A DNA stretch of 14,081 nucleotides from UBA4742 sp002403895 (GTDB lineage Bacteria > Actinomycetota > Acidimicrobiia > Acidimicrobiales > Acidimicrobilacustridaceae). The stretch is taken from NCBI GenBank assembly GCA_036823295.1, contig DAISGD010000076.1, positions 1 to 14,081 of the forward strand. Direction: 5' to 3'. The notes below the pieces were generated by a model that saw only the letters and a list, made by a program, of their open reading frames with translations, did no database searches and had not been told where the DNA came from. Positions 1-6,418 of the stretch are shown piece after piece. Numbering within the stretch: the stretch's first letter is position 1; each line of letters starts with the position of its first letter. Position numbers and translations under genes: made by a program.

Positions 1-300
1 CTTCACCTACACCCTGTCCGACGGCCACGGCTCCACCGCCGACGCCACCGTCACCATCACCGTCTACGCCAGGCCGGTGGCGGTCGATGACTCGGCCATC
101 ACCGACCTCGACAACGCCACCGCCGTGAACGTGCTCGGTAACGACACCGTCGACCCGGCCTTCACCAAGACCGTCTCGGCGGTGGGCACCCCCGGCAACG
201 GCACCGCCACCCTCAACGGTGACGGCACCATCACCTACACGCCGGGCAGTGGCTTCTCGGGCACCGACACCTTCACCTACACCCTGTCCGACGGCCACGG
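1..300 (+). repeat. Direct 30-bp repeat marking tandem Ig-like modules
   Basis: Positions 1-30 and 271-300 are identical over 30 bases and encode FTYTLSDGHG twice, exactly 270 bp (90 codons) apart. A third, diverged copy starts at 545 (FTYTATDGFG). This shows that the modules of the surface protein arose by tandem duplication and that the two visible end-strands are still identical at the DNA level. Confidence 0.9.
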
Positions 301-1255
301 TCTGACCTCCAACGCCACCGTCACCGTGACCGTGCGCCCGGCGGCTCCGATCGCCACCAACGACACCGGCTCCACGCCCTACGGCACCGCCCTCGTGGTG
401 ACCGCCCCGGGCGTGCTCGGCAACGACAGCGGCACAGGCCTCACCACCGCGGTGGCCACCAACCCCGCCTCGGGTTCGGTCACCATGGGCACGGACGGCT
501 CCTACACCTACACCCCGGCCGTCGGCTTCGTGGGCAACAGCAGCTTCACCTACACCGCCACCGACGGCTTCGGCCGCTCCTCAACGGCGACGGTGACCAT
601 CACCGTCACCATGCCGGCAGCGCCGGGGAGCTGCGGGGCGGGCTGGCAGTTCAACGGCACCGCCACGGCGCTCCCGTCCTGCCAGATCCTGCTCACCCCG
701 GCCACCACCAGGGTCGCCGGCACCGCCTTCTGGCCGGGGGCCCAGCCCTCGTCGAAGATCGCCAGCATCGCCTTCGACACGTGGATGGGTGAAGGCACCG
801 GTGCCGATGGCATCGGCCTGGTCTTCGCCGATCCGACCGCCGGCGCGACGGCGACGTCGCTGGGCGGCACCGGGGGCCTCCTCGGCATCGGGGGCATCCC
901 CGCCAACGTGGTCACGCTCGACACGTTCAAGAACAGCGGCGACCCGTCGGCCAACTTCGTCGGGCTCTGCACCACCACCAGCACCATCGGTCCGGTCCCC
1001 GGTCTGAAGTGCACCAACACCGCTACCGTGGCCTCCCCGCTGCGGGGCACGACGCTGACCAAGCGTCATGTGGTGGTCAAGACGTCGATCCTCAACGGCT
1101 TCTCCATCATCCGCAGCGTGACCGTCGATGGGGTCAATGTGATCACCACCGGCCTCATGCAGCTCCCCCCGTCGGTGGTGATCGGGTTCAGCGCGGCCAC
1201 CGGCACCTCGACCGACACCCACATCGTGGCCAACGTGACGGTCACCTATCGGTGA
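2..1255 (+). CDS. Surface/secreted protein with bacterial Ig (cadherin-like) repeats and C-terminal L-type-lectin-like domain, 5' truncated by window edge
   Basis: The frame is open to the left edge, so only the last 417 residues are visible and the start lies outside. Residues 1-24 are the end of one Ig/cadherin-like repeat. Two full repeats follow at about 26-115 and 116-205, each with a 'VLGND' turn, a 'GS/GTxTYTP' strand and a closing 'FTYTxxDGxG' strand (Big_9/VCBS-like, period 90-91 aa). Residues 208-417 resemble a bacterial L-type lectin: 'GADGIGLVFADP' followed by 'GGTGGLLGIGGI', a pattern shared with legume-lectin-fold proteins. Four cysteines in this domain (PGSC, LPSC, VGLC, GLKC) could form two disulfides, which fits export. 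There is no C-terminal LPXTG motif or membrane helix. The likely role is adhesion or glycan binding outside the cell; the ligand is unknown. The gene converges with the ligase fragment, with only 6 bp between their stop codons. Confidence 0.85.
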   Translation, partial: FTYTLSDGHGSTADATVTITVYARPVAVDDSAITDLDNATAVNVLGNDTVDPAFTKTVSAVGTPGNGTATLNGDGTITYTPGSGFSGTDTFTYTLSDGHGLTSNATVTVTVRPAAPIATNDTGSTPYGTALVVTAPGVLGNDSGTGLTTAVATNPASGSVTMGTDGSYTYTPAVGFVGNSSFTYTATDGFGRSSTATVTITVTMPAAPGSCGAGWQFNGTATALPSCQILLTPATTRVAGTAFWPGAQPSSKIASIAFDTWMGEGTGADGIGLVFADPTAGATATSLGGTGGLLGIGGIPANVVTLDTFKNSGDPSANFVGLCTTTSTIGPVPGLKCTNTATVASPLRGTTLTKRHVVVKTSILNGFSIIRSVTVDGVNVITTGLMQLPPSVVIGFSAATGTSTDTHIVANVTVTYR

Positions 1256-1261
1256 GTCCAC

Positions 1262-1468
1262 TCAACGGGCCCAGCGGTAGTCGGGCTTGCCCGTGGGGAA
1301 ACGCTCGCAACCGGTCACCCGTACCCAGCGCCGGGGCACTTTGTACCCGGCCAGGTGCTGCCGGGCGTGGGTGGCCAGCTCGTCGTCACTGGTGTTGTTC
1401 CACCCGGGACGCAAGGCCACGACGGCCACCACCTGCTCGCCAAAATGCTTGTCGGGGACTCCTACCAC
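1262..1468 (-). pseudogene. Orphan C-terminal domain of an AMP-forming acyl-CoA synthetase (remnant or stand-alone small protein)
   Basis: The 68 codons encode only the AMP-binding_C domain of an acyl-CoA synthetase. 'VGVPDKHFGEQVVAVV' (residues 2-17) is the usual opening of this domain, 'LAGYKVPR' (39-46) its middle, and 'FPTGKPDYRWAR' (57-68) its end, with the family's catalytic and acylatable lysine at K61. The normal enzyme is about 500-600 aa. The whole adenylating N-domain is absent, and the DNA upstream leads to an in-frame stop at 1499-1501 and then into the DUF971 gene on the other strand, so no frameshift can restore it. The simplest reading is a deletion remnant. However, the frame is intact, the natural C-terminus is kept, and an AGGAGG lies 6 nt before the GTG start, so a translated stand-alone domain cannot be excluded. 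Confidence 0.7.
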
Positions 1469-1474
1469 GTCCCC

Positions 1475-1480
1475 CCTCCT
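1475..1480 (-). promoter_or_regulatory. Near-ideal Shine-Dalgarno before the ligase-domain ORF
   Basis: On the minus strand AGGAGG is followed by a 6-nt spacer (GGGGAC) and then the GTG start at 1468-1466. It lies in a G-rich tract, so chance is possible, but the spacing is optimal and it sits where homology to acyl-CoA synthetases begins. Confidence 0.45.
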
Positions 1481-1511
1481 CCCCTGCCCGCGGACGTGTC
1501 ACGATGCGGCG

Positions 1512-1856
1512 GTGGAGGATCGCTACGAGGTGCGCGACATCACCGTCGACCGAGCCACCGGCGTGACGGTCGTCTTCGGCGACGACATGACCGCCACCTA
1601 CGACCTGCTCGAGCTCCGCCTGAACTGCCCGTGCGCTGAATGTCGAGGCCTGCGTGACCGCGACGAAGCGCCGTGGCCCAAGCCGGCCAGTCCCCTGCCC
1701 CTGGCCATCACCGACGCCTCACTCCACGGTGCGTGGGGCCTGGGGATCGAATGGAACGACGGCCACGCCACCGGCATCTATCCCTGGGAGTCGCTGCGAA
1801 CCTGGGCCGACGGGGGCAAACCCAGCTTCAGCCCCGACTCCGGCCGGGGGGTCTGA
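1512..1856 (+). CDS. DUF971 / gamma-butyrobetaine-hydroxylase-like N-terminal domain zinc protein
   Basis: A 114-aa protein starting at GTG 1512. Homology begins at 'VEDRYEVRDITVDR', and the open frame upstream has no family-like sequence. It consists of a single DUF971 domain. Residues 37-44 carry LNCPCAEC, giving Cys39, Cys41 and Cys44, and His85 lies in DGHATGIYPWESLR. This CxCxxC plus His pattern matches the zinc site of the N-terminal domain of gamma-butyrobetaine hydroxylase. Stand-alone bacterial members have no settled function; in plants the domain occurs fused to the iron-sulfur carrier HCF101, so a role near Fe-S handling is only a suggestion. The start has no clear Shine-Dalgarno. 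The stop lies 3 bp before the acyl-CoA dehydrogenase start, implying co-transcription. Confidence 0.85.
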   Translation: MEDRYEVRDITVDRATGVTVVFGDDMTATYDLLELRLNCPCAECRGLRDRDEAPWPKPASPLPLAITDASLHGAWGLGIEWNDGHATGIYPWESLRTWADGGKPSFSPDSGRGV

Positions 1857-1859
1857 GCG

Positions 1860-2978
1860 TTGGAGTTCGTCCTCAACCCCGAACTGCTGGCGTTGCAGAC
1901 CGAAGCCGGCGAGGTCGGACGCCGGGCCGCCGCCGACTTGCCCGTCCAGGAGGATTCCTGGCTCATCGGCACCTCCCGCGCGTTCTCGCTCGAGTTGGCT
2001 GAGCGGGGGTGGCTGGGCATGACCTGGCCCATCGAGGAGGGTGGCCACGGGCGCAGCGCCCTCGAGCGGTTCGTGGTCTTCGAGGCGCTCATCGGGGCCG
2101 GCGCACCGGTGGCCACCTCGTGGTTCGCCGACCGCCAGATCGGGCCGACCTTGCTGCAGTTCGGCACCGCCGAGCAACGCCGCCGCTTCCTCCCCAACAT
2201 CGTGGCCGGCACCAGCGCGTGGTCCATCGGCATGAGCGAACCCGACGCCGGCAGCGACGTAGCTTCCATCCGCACCCGGGCCGAGCGCGACGGCGACCAC
2301 TGGGTGGTCAACGGAACCAAGGTGTGGACCAGTGGTGCGGCTGACGCCGACTGGTGTTACGTCGTCGCCCGCACCGATCCCGACGCCCCGCCCCATGCCG
2401 GGTTGTCCGAGCTCATCGTCGACCTGCACAGCCCCGGGGTGGAGATCATCCCCATCACCGACATGACCGGCAACCGGCATTTCTGCGAGGTCGTCTACAC
2501 CGACGTGCGGGTACCGGCCGCCAACCTCGTCGGAGAGGAGAACGGCAGCTTCCGCCAGGTCATGCGCCAGATGGAACACGAGCGGGGCGGCATCGATCGC
2601 CTCGTCAGCAACCGGGCGCTCTTCGACCAGGCCCGACCCCTGGCCGACGGGGACGACCCCCTCGTCCGCCAGGAGATCGCCGCGCTGGAGACGGGCTATC
2701 GCATCGGGCGGCTCCTTGTCCTACGAGAGGTCCTCGGTCAGGCCCCGGCCGGCTTCTCGGCGGCCACCAAGACGTTCTGCACCGAGTTCGAACAGCGAGT
2801 GGCCGACTTTTGCGTGCGGGTGGCGGGCGCCGACGCACTGCTGGCCGGCCGGGTGGCCCGCGGGGCTTGCTACGCCCCCGCGTACACGATCATGGGTGGC
2901 ACCACCCTGATTCTGCGCAACATCGTGGGTGAGAGGATGCTGGGACTGCCCCGCGAACCCCGCTGTGAGCTATATTGA
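1860..2978 (+). CDS. Acyl-CoA dehydrogenase, FadE type
   Basis: A 372-aa flavoenzyme family member predicted to oxidise an acyl-CoA thioester to the 2-enoyl-CoA in the cytoplasm. The N-terminal helical domain spans about 1-120. The flavin/substrate middle domain includes 'WSIGMSEPDAGSDVASI' (121-137) and 'WVVNGTKVWTSGA' (148-160). The C-terminal helical domain ends in 'RNIVGERMLGLPREPR'. The start is TTG 1860, preceded by a G-run (CGGGGGG) ending 8 nt upstream and tightly linked to DUF971. The MCAD-type catalytic Glu (Y-E-G-T) is not present: Met345-Gly346 occupy that place. Glu241 in 'MEHERGG' lies about where isovaleryl-CoA and long-chain dehydrogenases keep their base. Many actinobacterial FadE proteins of this length act in steroid or side-chain degradation, often as alpha2beta2 pairs, but no partner FadE is visible here, so the substrate cannot be assigned. 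Confidence 0.93.
   Translation: MEFVLNPELLALQTEAGEVGRRAAADLPVQEDSWLIGTSRAFSLELAERGWLGMTWPIEEGGHGRSALERFVVFEALIGAGAPVATSWFADRQIGPTLLQFGTAEQRRRFLPNIVAGTSAWSIGMSEPDAGSDVASIRTRAERDGDHWVVNGTKVWTSGAADADWCYVVARTDPDAPPHAGLSELIVDLHSPGVEIIPITDMTGNRHFCEVVYTDVRVPAANLVGEENGSFRQVMRQMEHERGGIDRLVSNRALFDQARPLADGDDPLVRQEIAALETGYRIGRLLVLREVLGQAPAGFSAATKTFCTEFEQRVADFCVRVAGADALLAGRVARGACYAPAYTIMGGTTLILRNIVGERMLGLPREPRCELY
2971..2976 (+). promoter_or_regulatory. Possible -10 element (TATATT) for the J-domain gene
   Basis: TATATT is strikingly AT-rich for this DNA and sits at the last codons of the acyl-CoA dehydrogenase. It would place a start near 2983 and a leader of about 50 nt before ATG 3034. No good -35 hexamer is seen, so read-through from the upstream genes is equally possible. 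Confidence 0.3.
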
Positions 2979-3033
2979 GCGGGAGATTCTGCGCACACCG
3001 CGCGGCGAGGCGACCACAGAGGGTGATATACGC

Positions 3034-3543
3034 ATGCTGGGATCAAAGCGGAAGCGGCAGGATCCCGGCCGCACGCCGTTCCCCGACGCTCTCGCTGCCG
3101 ACCAGGTCCAGGCCGCTGATCGCCTCGGAGCCGACGTGCTGGACCCCACCAACGCCGGCGAGGCCGAGCGCTATTCCGCGTGGGCCGGACGTATGCGGGA
3201 CAAGCGCGGCAGCGACCAGGCCGCCATCCTCGGCGACCGTGGCGAGCCGCTGACCGACAATTGGTCTTCCGCGTCAGTGCTGGGCACGGGTGGTGAGGAC
3301 GGCCCCCTCGATGATCGCGCCGGCCTCGATTCGTGGGAGACGGCTCGTGCCCTGGAAGTGCTCGGGCTCGACGCCCGCGCCGGGGTCGACGACGTGGTCA
3401 CCGCCTTCCGTACCCTGGCCAAGGTTCATCATCCCGATCGATGGGCCGAAGCCGACGAGGCGGTGCAGCGGGACCACGCCGAGGCCATGTTGCGGATCAA
3501 CGCCTCCTATCAGGCACTGCGCGACCCCGCCCCCGTCAACTGA
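3034..3543 (+). CDS. J-domain (DnaJ-like) protein with C-terminal J domain
   Basis: A 169-aa protein starting at ATG 3034, preceded by GAGGGTGA with a 7-nt spacer; an earlier in-frame start at 2929 would overlap the dehydrogenase and adds nothing recognisable. Residues 100-169 form a J domain: 'WETARALEVLGLDARAGVDD' opens helix I, 'AFRTLAKVHHPDRW' carries the HPD tripeptide (133-135) needed to stimulate the Hsp70 ATPase, and 'AMLRINASYQALRD' is helix III. The first 100 residues are charged, low in hydrophobics and of no known family; they begin with a basic stretch (KRKR). There is no zinc finger or client-binding domain, so this is a class-C co-chaperone that probably brings DnaK to a specific target. 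It follows the dehydrogenase by 55 bp and converges with the acetyltransferase gene. Confidence 0.85.
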   Translation: MLGSKRKRQDPGRTPFPDALAADQVQAADRLGADVLDPTNAGEAERYSAWAGRMRDKRGSDQAAILGDRGEPLTDNWSSASVLGTGGEDGPLDDRAGLDSWETARALEVLGLDARAGVDDVVTAFRTLAKVHHPDRWAEADEAVQRDHAEAMLRINASYQALRDPAPVN

Positions 3544-3565
3544 CGCTCGGGCCCAGACCGCGTCA
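3541..3565. terminator. Hairpin spanning the two convergent stop codons
   Basis: TGACGC (3541-3546) pairs perfectly with GCGTCA (3560-3565). The left arm contains the stop of the J-domain gene and the right arm the stop of the acetyltransferase gene on the other strand. The 13-nt loop contains GGGCCC. There is no T-tract, so if it terminates transcription it is an unusual or Rho-assisted site. Confidence 0.35.
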
Positions 3566-6328
3566 GTGCAGGCGGCGGACGTCGGGCTCCGGGGTCCACG
3601 TAGCCGGCGCCACCCGCACCCGAGCCGCGGTGATGGACACGGCGTCGTCGGCCGCCAGGACGGGGTTCAACTCCAAGTCGGCCACCTCGGGGAGGTGCTC
3701 GACCACCCACGCCGCCCGCACCAGCACCTCCTGCAGATCGATCACCCCTCGCGGTCCCTGCTCGTTGAAGAGCGGGATGAGGGGAGACGTCTCGATCAGG
3801 CGCAGGGCGTCGGCGTCGGTCAACGGGAGGACCCGCACGGCCCGTTCCAGGTTGGCCTGGGCCGCGGACCCCCCGAGGCCGAGGCTGATCACCGCGCCGT
3901 AGAGCGGCTGTTGGTGAGTGGCCACCCGCACGTCGACGCCGGCCGGTGCCATGCACTGCACGATGGCCGGGACCATGGCGTCGCCGAGCGCCGCCGACAT
4001 GCGCTCGTGGGCGGCCCGCACCTCATCGGCTCCGTGCACGTCGAGGGCCACCCCGCCGGCCTCGCTCTTGGACAGGCGCTCGAGACCGGTGGCCTTCACC
4101 ACTACGGGGTGGCCGAGCTCCTCAGCGGCCGCCACCGCCTCGTCGGCCGAGTACACCAGACGGAAGGCGGTCATGGGCAGTCCGATCAACCCGAGGAGTT
4201 CGAACGTCTCCTCGACGTCGAGCCAGGCGCCCTCCGGATGGCGTTCCAGCAGTTCGGCCACCAGGACCCGGGCCGGATCGAGCTCGGCCGGGTCGGCATC
4301 GGGGTACACCCCCTCGGGTTGGGCCAGCCAGGCGCCGTGATCGGCCATCCGTCCCAGCACCCGAGCCGCCCCGTTGGGGAATTCGAACAACGGGATGAAC
4401 ACCTGGTCGTGGCCCAACGGGGCGTCGATGTCCGCCCCCAGAAACGTCGCCACAACAGGGACGCGGCGAGTCTCACCCCGTTGCCCGGCCCGGCGGGCAT
4501 CCTCTTCCACGGCCCGGACGATGGCGTCGCCCACCGCTCGGCGCTCTTCGCGGGCCGGGGGCGCATAGACGACAATGACGGCGTCCACGCCGGGGTCGGC
4601 GAGCACCTCGCCCACCGCCATCTCGTAGGCCCCGGCGTCGGCGGCGAACGTCAGATCCACCGGGTTGGTCACCTCCGCGCCGCTGGGGAGCTGCGATGTC
4701 AGGCGGCCTCGCGTTCCCGCTCCGAGCTCGGCGGGCACCAAGCCGGCCCCCCAGCAGGCGTCGAGAGCCAGGTTGCTCGATCCATGCGAGTTACTCACCA
4801 GCGCCACCCGGCGGCCGGTGGGTGTGGGTTGGTGGACGAGCACCCGGGCCACATCGAACAGCTCCGTGGGGGTGTCGACCCGGATCACCCCCGACTCGGC
4901 CAGCATGGCTCCGATGGTGGCGTCGGCCGGCCAGTCGGGGTCGCGGGGCCAGGCATCGGTGCCGCCGGAACGGGGACCACTCAGCCGCCCGCGCCCGGGG
5001 ACCGACTCGGCCGCCTTCACCGCCACCACCGGCTTGTGGCGCGAGAGCCGGCGCACGATGCGAGTGAACTTGCGGGGGTTGCCGAACGATTCGAGGTAGA
5101 GCAACACGACGTCGGTCCGCTCGTCCTCCTCCCAGTACTGGAGCACGTCGTTGCCGCTCACGTCGGCCTTGGCCCCCACGTCGATGAACGTCGAGATCCC
5201 GAGGCCCACCCGCCGTGCATGCTGGAGGGCGGCAATGCCCAGGGTGCCGGACTGGGTCAGGAACCCGACCCGACCCCGGAGCACGTCGACGGTCGAGATG
5301 GTGGCGTGCAGGGCGACGTCGGGGTCGGTGTTGATCACCCCCAACGACTCGGGTCCAATGACCCGCATGCCCTGACTGCGGGCCCGCTCCACCAGGGCCC
5401 GTTCGGCCGTCTCACCCGGCGGGCCTGCCGCCCCGTGGAACCCGGCGCTCATGACCACCAGGCCCTGCACCCGCTTGCGGGCGCACTGGTCGACGACAGC
5501 CATCACCTCGTTGGCCGGCACGGCGATGACGGCGACGTCGACGTCGTCGGGGATGTCGAGCACCGTGGCATAGCTGGGCACGCTGGCCACGTGCCCGCCG
5601 AGGGGGTTGACCGCGTACACGGGCCCCATGAAATCGTGGGACAACAGGTTGCGGAACACCTCGTGCCCGAGGCCACCCCGCTCCCGACCGGCGCCAATGA
5701 CGGCTACCGACGTCGGGTTGATAAGGCGCTCCACCGACCGGGCCTCGGCCCGGCGGGCCCGCCCCTCGACCGCTTCGAGCGCCGAGGGCGTCGGTTCGAG
5801 ACTCATGCGCACTTCGACCACACCGTCGGTAAACGTGCTGGTCGCCTCGAATCCCGCTTGGTGGAACACCGCCAGCATGCCTCGGTTGGTCGGCAGCACC
5901 TGGGCCACCAGGGCCCGGAATCCCACCTCGCGGGCCGCCACCACGAGCCATTCCAGCAGCACCGTGGCCAGCCCCCGACCGTGATGTTGGTCATCGGTGA
6001 TGAAGGCCACCTCGGCCTCGTCGCGCGTCCCCCACCGGTCGTAGCCGGCCAAGCCGATCACCTCACCACCGAGGAGGGCGGCGAAGGTGAGGTGGTCGAA
6101 GTAATCGACCTGGGTCAGTCGGTCCAGCTCGCGGGCGCTCAATCGCGGCATCGGACTGAAGTAGCGGAAGTAGATGCTCTCCCGGGACTGGCGGGCGTGG
6201 AACGCTTCGAGCAGCGGACCGTCCTCGGTACGCACCGGCCGGACCTGAACCGTGCCGCCGTCGGCCAGGGCCACGTCGGCGACCCACCGGTCGGGGTAGG
6301 CCGGCGGCTCGGGCGGGGTATCCGGCAT
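3563..6328 (-). CDS. GNAT acetyltransferase fused to ADP-forming acyl-CoA-ligase-like module (Pat-type protein lysine acetyltransferase)
   Basis: A 921-aa cytoplasmic fusion. Residues 20-175 are a GNAT domain, with the acetyl-CoA-binding motif 'QHHGRGLATVLLEWL' (114-128). Residues 200-330 are a CoA-binding Rossmann domain ('INPTSVAVIGAGRERGGLG'), about 350-500 and 505-650 are succinyl-CoA-ligase-like domains ('LTQSGTLGIAAL', 'GAEVTNPVDLT'), and about 690-905 is an ATP-grasp domain ending in 'LELNPVLA'. GNAT-first order is the actinobacterial PatA arrangement; E. coli PatZ has the reverse. Such enzymes acetylate lysines, notably of AMP-forming acyl-CoA synthetases. The ligase module appears inactive as an acetate-CoA ligase: the region 436-470, where the phospho-His 'SHTG' loop should be, has no histidine, and the ATP-grasp 'HKTD.GGV' motif reads 'SKSEAGGV' (753-760). 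The start is ATG 6326-6328, with a -10-like TAGAGT 6 nt upstream, so the mRNA may be leaderless. No Shine-Dalgarno is seen. Confidence 0.92.
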   Translation of the reverse strand: MPDTPPEPPAYPDRWVADVALADGGTVQVRPVRTEDGPLLEAFHARQSRESIYFRYFSPMPRLSARELDRLTQVDYFDHLTFAALLGGEVIGLAGYDRWGTRDEAEVAFITDDQHHGRGLATVLLEWLVVAAREVGFRALVAQVLPTNRGMLAVFHQAGFEATSTFTDGVVEVRMSLEPTPSALEAVEGRARRAEARSVERLINPTSVAVIGAGRERGGLGHEVFRNLLSHDFMGPVYAVNPLGGHVASVPSYATVLDIPDDVDVAVIAVPANEVMAVVDQCARKRVQGLVVMSAGFHGAAGPPGETAERALVERARSQGMRVIGPESLGVINTDPDVALHATISTVDVLRGRVGFLTQSGTLGIAALQHARRVGLGISTFIDVGAKADVSGNDVLQYWEEDERTDVVLLYLESFGNPRKFTRIVRRLSRHKPVVAVKAAESVPGRGRLSGPRSGGTDAWPRDPDWPADATIGAMLAESGVIRVDTPTELFDVARVLVHQPTPTGRRVALVSNSHGSSNLALDACWGAGLVPAELGAGTRGRLTSQLPSGAEVTNPVDLTFAADAGAYEMAVGEVLADPGVDAVIVVYAPPAREERRAVGDAIVRAVEEDARRAGQRGETRRVPVVATFLGADIDAPLGHDQVFIPLFEFPNGAARVLGRMADHGAWLAQPEGVYPDADPAELDPARVLVAELLERHPEGAWLDVEETFELLGLIGLPMTAFRLVYSADEAVAAAEELGHPVVVKATGLERLSKSEAGGVALDVHGADEVRAAHERMSAALGDAMVPAIVQCMAPAGVDVRVATHQQPLYGAVISLGLGGSAAQANLERAVRVLPLTDADALRLIETSPLIPLFNEQGPRGVIDLQEVLVRAAWVVEHLPEVADLELNPVLAADDAVSITAARVRVAPATWTPEPDVRRLH

Positions 6329-6334
6329 GGCGCG

Positions 6335-6340
6335 ACTCTA
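6335..6340 (-). promoter_or_regulatory. Putative leaderless -10 element (TAGAGT) of the acetyltransferase gene
   Basis: On the minus strand TAGAGT matches the TANNNT -10 pattern and is separated from the ATG by exactly 6 nt (CGCGCC). Transcription would then begin at the A of the start codon. No Shine-Dalgarno is present to offer another mode of initiation, and no clear -35 is seen. Confidence 0.45.
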
Positions 6341-6352
6341 TGGCGTCGGTCC

Positions 6353-6358
6353 TAGGCT
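6353..6358 (+). promoter_or_regulatory. Possible -10 element (TAGGCT) for the molybdopterin oxidoreductase
   Basis: TAGGCT fits TANNNT and would put the transcript start near 6365, leaving a leader of about 54 nt that contains the dyad at 6376-6396 and the GGGGGGA ribosome site at 6404-6410. No convincing -35 hexamer is visible, so this is tentative. Confidence 0.25.
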
Positions 6359-6375
6359 CGGGTCTTGTACGACGC

Positions 6376-6396
6376 GGTCACGTGGCACCCGTGACC
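6376..6396. promoter_or_regulatory. Perfect 7-bp inverted repeat in the divergent spacer, operator-like
   Basis: GGTCACG (6376-6382) and CGTGACC (6390-6396) are perfect inverted copies separated by 7 bp (TGGCACC). It sits in the 90-bp spacer between the divergent acetyltransferase and Mo-enzyme genes. Arms of 7 bp with centres 14 bp apart suit a dimeric helix-turn-helix regulator; as RNA it could also fold in the leader of the plus-strand gene. No regulator gene is visible in the window. Confidence 0.5.
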
Positions 6397-6418
6397 AACG
6401 ACCGGGGGGACGACGATC

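Noticed and set aside
581..1261. Antisense frames of 170-226 codons across the lectin-like region
   Set aside because: Low-complexity shadows; the plus strand shows repeated Ig modules and lectin motifs.
2929..3033. Upstream start for the J-domain protein
   Set aside because: It overlaps the end of the dehydrogenase and has no ribosome site, whereas ATG 3034 has GAGGGTGA at the right distance.
3290..6355. A 1,021-codon open frame antisense to the acetyltransferase fusion
   Set aside because: Its translation is rich in His, Gly, Arg and Val with no recognisable domain, while the opposite strand encodes clear GNAT, CoA-binding and ATP-grasp motifs. It is a shadow caused by high GC.
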